NCBI RefSeq assembly: GCF_025154015.1
Contig: NZ_JAOAMV010000005.1
Location: 186,001 to 250,000 of the forward strand
Source of the DNA: Tsuneonella litorea
GTDB taxonomy: Bacteria; Pseudomonadota; Alphaproteobacteria; Sphingomonadales; Sphingomonadaceae
Reading direction: 5' to 3'
DNA: 64,000 bases
Shown: positions 61,556-64,000 of the stretch, one piece after another
How the letters are laid out: every line of letters starts with the position of its first letter
How positions within the stretch are numbered: position 1 is the first letter of the stretch
The notes under the pieces: model-generated
Told to the model about the DNA's origin: nothing
Databases searched by the model: none
What the model saw: the letters and a program-made list of their open reading frames with translations, nothing else
Position numbers and translations under genes: made by a program

Positions 61556-63712
61556 CTACTCCCCCGCGGCGTCGACCAGTCGCCATTCCACCCTGTCGGC
61601 CACCACGACGTCCCCGAACGTGGCGCGCGCACCGATCGTATTGATGCCCGGGCTCAGTTCGATCCCCGTCATCACGCAGACGCGGTCGATGCACGGCGCC
61701 TCGCCCAGCGGCCTGTCGTTGAGCGTGACCGCCACGCCGGGGGCGTTGCTGTAAATCTTGATCCGTGTCCCGCGCTCGGCGCGCCGATCGAAGCGGCGCG
61801 ACGTGATGTGCACCACCGGTTCGCTGCTCCATTGCGCCTTGTAGTAGTAGAAGGCGTCCTTCTTCACCGTACGATCGTAGCTGACCAGGCCCTTGGTATT
61901 GATGTCGGTGGCGTCGCCTTCGCGCCGGATCCGGCTGGAAAAGTCGAACATGTTCCAGATCCAGCTGCCCCAGAGGTACTTGCGTTCGCGGATCTGCGGC
62001 CAGCTCTGTTCGTGCCACCAGGCCTGGAACTCTTCCGGCTGGGGGCGACCGGTCACGTTGGTCGGCCGGCCTTCCGGATGATCGCTGTGCTGGGTCAACG
62101 CGCCGCCCGCGCCGTATTCGCTGACCGACAGGGGGATCGCCGGATGGCGCGCGTGCAGCATGTCGAGGTGCGGTCCCAGGTCATCGACCTTGCCGTAGTA
62201 CCAGCCGAAGTAGCGGTTGTAGCCCATCAGGTCGGCTTCGCCGGCAAGGACCGGCAGGTATGCCGCCTTTTCGCCGGGGGTGCTTTCGCAGCAGTCGGCC
62301 AGGACAGTCGGACGTGAAGGGTCCTCGGCGTGCGACAATGCGTTGAGCTCGCGCAGCAGGGGCCGCGCGTCGGCCTTCGGTCCCAGCCGCTTGAACGCGA
62401 GGTCGATGTCGACCTCGTTGCCGATCCCCCAGGTCACGATCGACGGGTGGTTGAAGTTCTGGCGGATCATCTCGGTCATCTGGACCCGCGCGTTCTCGCG
62501 CAGGGCGTCGGAGGCCGGTGCGTCGCCGAAACTCGGCTTGTTGACGAAGGGGACCTCTGCCCAGACGACCATCCCGGCGCGGTCGGCCAGGTCGAACCAG
62601 TTCTCCGATTGGGGGTAGTGCGCCACGCGCACGCTGTTCGCGCCCATCTCTGCGATGATCGCCATGTCCTGCGCCTCGTCCGCCGGCGACAGCGCCCATC
62701 CCTGGCCGAGCCGGTCCTGGTGCCGGGACACGCCGCGCAGTTCCAGCCGCTCGCCGTTGAGGAAGAAGCCCTCGTCCGGGTCGAAGCGCGTGGTGCGTAT
62801 GCCGAACGGCTGGCGCACCGTGTCGATCGGGGCGCCGTGCCGCAGCAATGTCGCCGTCACGGAATAGAGGTGCGGGTCGCGGCGGCCGTTCCACAGCCGG
62901 GGCCGAGGCACGACGAGCGTGGTCCGGGCGGCCTGCAGGCCGTCCGCAAGCGGGAGCGCGGAACGCGTGATTTCGCGGCCGTCATCGCCGGCGATGGCGA
63001 CGATCAGTTCCTGGCCCCGTTGCGCGCCGGTTAGGCGGACTTCGACCGAAACCGCCGCAGTGCCGTCTTTCTCGAGCGTGGGGGTCGCGTAGACCCCGGG
63101 ACCGCCGAAATCGTCGAGCGCGATATGGCTGGCGGGCACCGAGACGAGGCGCGCCGGGCGATAGATGCCACCGTGAACGAAGAAATCGCCGAGGAGCGGG
63201 ATGACGTCGGCGGTCGCGATTCCGGGCTTCGGATCGCTGTTGTCCGCACGGACGATAAGCAGGTTGGGGCCGGTGTAGTCGAGGGCATCGCCAAGTTCGA
63301 GACGAAAGCGCGTGAATGCCCCCGCGTGTCGGCCCAGAGGCTGCCCGTTCAGCCAGACGTCGGCGACATTCCCTACCGCATCGAATTCGAGGTAGTGCCG
63401 CCTGGACGGGTCGAGGACCCGACCATCGATCGTGCGTCGATACCAGCCGGTCCCCTGGCGGTTGTCGGTCGCGGCGGTCCGCTCCTCGCGGTACTCGCCG
63501 AGCCGGTTCCAGGTGTGAGGCAGGTCGACCGATTGCCATTGCGCGTCGGGCGCGGCAGCCGCCTGTCCGACCGTCCACTCATCCTGAAAGCGGAATTGCC
63601 AGCCTGTCTCGAGCACGGTCGCGCTGCGTCCCGCAACCGCAGGCACGACCGGCCCGGGCGTCATGCAGCCGGCAAGCAGCAACGTGAGCAGCCATGGGAT
63701 GGACCGGTTCAG
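61556..63712 (-). CDS. Glycoside hydrolase family 2 protein, lipoprotein
   Basis: 718 residues if read from CTG at 63712. Only this start gives a normal lipoprotein signal: N-R-S then a hydrophobic core and LAGC (Cys16). The first standard codon, TTG at 63682, would leave six residues before the cysteine. The CTG also forms a 4-bp CTGA overlap with the upstream gene stop. Domains in order: sugar-binding sandwich, immunoglobulin-like, TIM barrel with acid/base GNEVD and nucleophile SEYGAGG, then C-terminal beta domains. Likely a beta-galactosidase or beta-glucuronidase-type exo-enzyme. Confidence 0.85.
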   Translation of the reverse strand: MNRSIPWLLTLLLAGCMTPGPVVPAVAGRSATVLETGWQFRFQDEWTVGQAAAAPDAQWQSVDLPHTWNRLGEYREERTAATDNRQGTGWYRRTIDGRVLDPSRRHYLEFDAVGNVADVWLNGQPLGRHAGAFTRFRLELGDALDYTGPNLLIVRADNSDPKPGIATADVIPLLGDFFVHGGIYRPARLVSVPASHIALDDFGGPGVYATPTLEKDGTAAVSVEVRLTGAQRGQELIVAIAGDDGREITRSALPLADGLQAARTTLVVPRPRLWNGRRDPHLYSVTATLLRHGAPIDTVRQPFGIRTTRFDPDEGFFLNGERLELRGVSRHQDRLGQGWALSPADEAQDMAIIAEMGANSVRVAHYPQSENWFDLADRAGMVVWAEVPFVNKPSFGDAPASDALRENARVQMTEMIRQNFNHPSIVTWGIGNEVDIDLAFKRLGPKADARPLLRELNALSHAEDPSRPTVLADCCESTPGEKAAYLPVLAGEADLMGYNRYFGWYYGKVDDLGPHLDMLHARHPAIPLSVSEYGAGGALTQHSDHPEGRPTNVTGRPQPEEFQAWWHEQSWPQIRERKYLWGSWIWNMFDFSSRIRREGDATDINTKGLVSYDRTVKKDAFYYYKAQWSSEPVVHITSRRFDRRAERGTRIKIYSNAPGVAVTLNDRPLGEAPCIDRVCVMTGIELSPGINTIGARATFGDVVVADRVEWRLVDAAGE

Positions 63713-64000
63713 TCGAGCACCTTGAGGTCGGCGATAACCGGATAATGATCCGATGGCAGCCGGCCGCCCCAGTGCTGGGTGATCGTGGCATGGCGCAGCA
63801 CTGCGAAGCCGCCCGAGACGAAGATGTGGTCGATCGGCGCGGGGTCATCGCGATCGATGCGGAAGGCGTTGAACGTCCCGGCGGGACCGTAAGGGGGTGT
63901 GGCGCTGATGGCCCGCGTGTTGCGAAGCGCGCCGCGGGCCGGGTCTGCCAGCGTCAGGATCGCCGGCATGTCCGGGGTCGAATTGAAGTCCCCCAGCACG
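63709..64000 (-). CDS. Endonuclease/exonuclease/phosphatase family protein 2, C-terminal part
   Basis: About 97 residues of the C-terminal part are in the window; the gene starts beyond base 64000. MLGDFNSTPD and PSDHYPVIADLKVLD are the conserved GDFN and SDH active-site motifs, and IDHIFVSGGF matches the D-H-I-x-V motif. It is the upstream, coupled neighbour of GH2, giving this locus a second exported-type EEP protein. Confidence 0.8.
   Translation of the reverse strand, partial: VLGDFNSTPDMPAILTLADPARGALRNTRAISATPPYGPAGTFNAFRIDRDDPAPIDHIFVSGGFAVLRHATITQHWGGRLPSDHYPVIADLKVLD

Overview
The window reads as a chromosome segment of a GC-rich alphaproteobacterium, most likely a member of the Sphingomonadales (Sphingomonas, Novosphingobium or Erythrobacteraceae type). 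The signs are a gcrA cell-cycle regulator, hspQ, an rbfA/truB/rpsO/pnp block, several large TonB-dependent receptors with sphingomonad-style plug domains, and very high GC. No species can be named from the sequence alone.

Layout. (1) 1-11333 is a housekeeping core: the end of a DUF1697 gene, rbfA, an AbgT-type transporter, tdk, an M50 protease, truB, rpsO, pnp, small membrane and methyltransferase genes, gcrA, an ABC-2 permease and hspQ. (2) A tRNA-Ser(CGA) at 11493-11582 ends in a 16-base sequence that recurs exactly at 45273-45288. I read these two copies as the attL/attR scars of a ~33.7 kb genomic island. Inside the tRNA end of the island are AACAGGG-type repeats, an IS6-family insertion sequence and a 5'-truncated PHA depolymerase fragment. 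No integrase is visible. (3) 13026-44701 is a dense catabolic cluster. It holds two TonB receptors, an MFS transporter, two Baeyer-Villiger monooxygenases, a limonene-monooxygenase-like LLM flavoenzyme with an FMN reductase and a RibB-type riboflavin enzyme, three SDRs, two acyl-CoA ligases, and beta-oxidation enzymes. It also has a BKACE enzyme, a cyclase-family hydrolase, an HSL-type esterase, an amidohydrolase/DUF59 pair, and a thiolase-fold/DUF35/two-hotdog module like steroid side-chain aldolase systems. Two paralogous TetR regulators lie in it. (4) 45462-47693 holds purU and an MFS transporter; 47807-49792 is a BCCT transporter. (5) 49835-64000 is a carbohydrate-use locus: GH97, sulfatase, GH3, a large TonB receptor, a GH144-like glucanase, two endonuclease/exonuclease/phosphatase-family proteins and GH2. 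Two LacI-like AACCGGTT palindromes sit in front of its transcription units.

How it works together. In the island every transcription unit is preceded by one or more 18-bp palindromes of the form KTCMACR-N4-YGTKGAM. I found ten, all intergenic, so the cluster looks like one TetR-controlled regulon. The gene content suggests import of a hydrophobic alicyclic compound (terpenoid-like or otherwise branched), flavin-dependent oxygenation, SDR oxidation, Baeyer-Villiger ring expansion, lactone hydrolysis, CoA activation, and beta-oxidation or retro-aldol shortening. The substrate is unknown. The distal carbohydrate locus looks aimed at a glucan, possibly a substituted beta-glucan.
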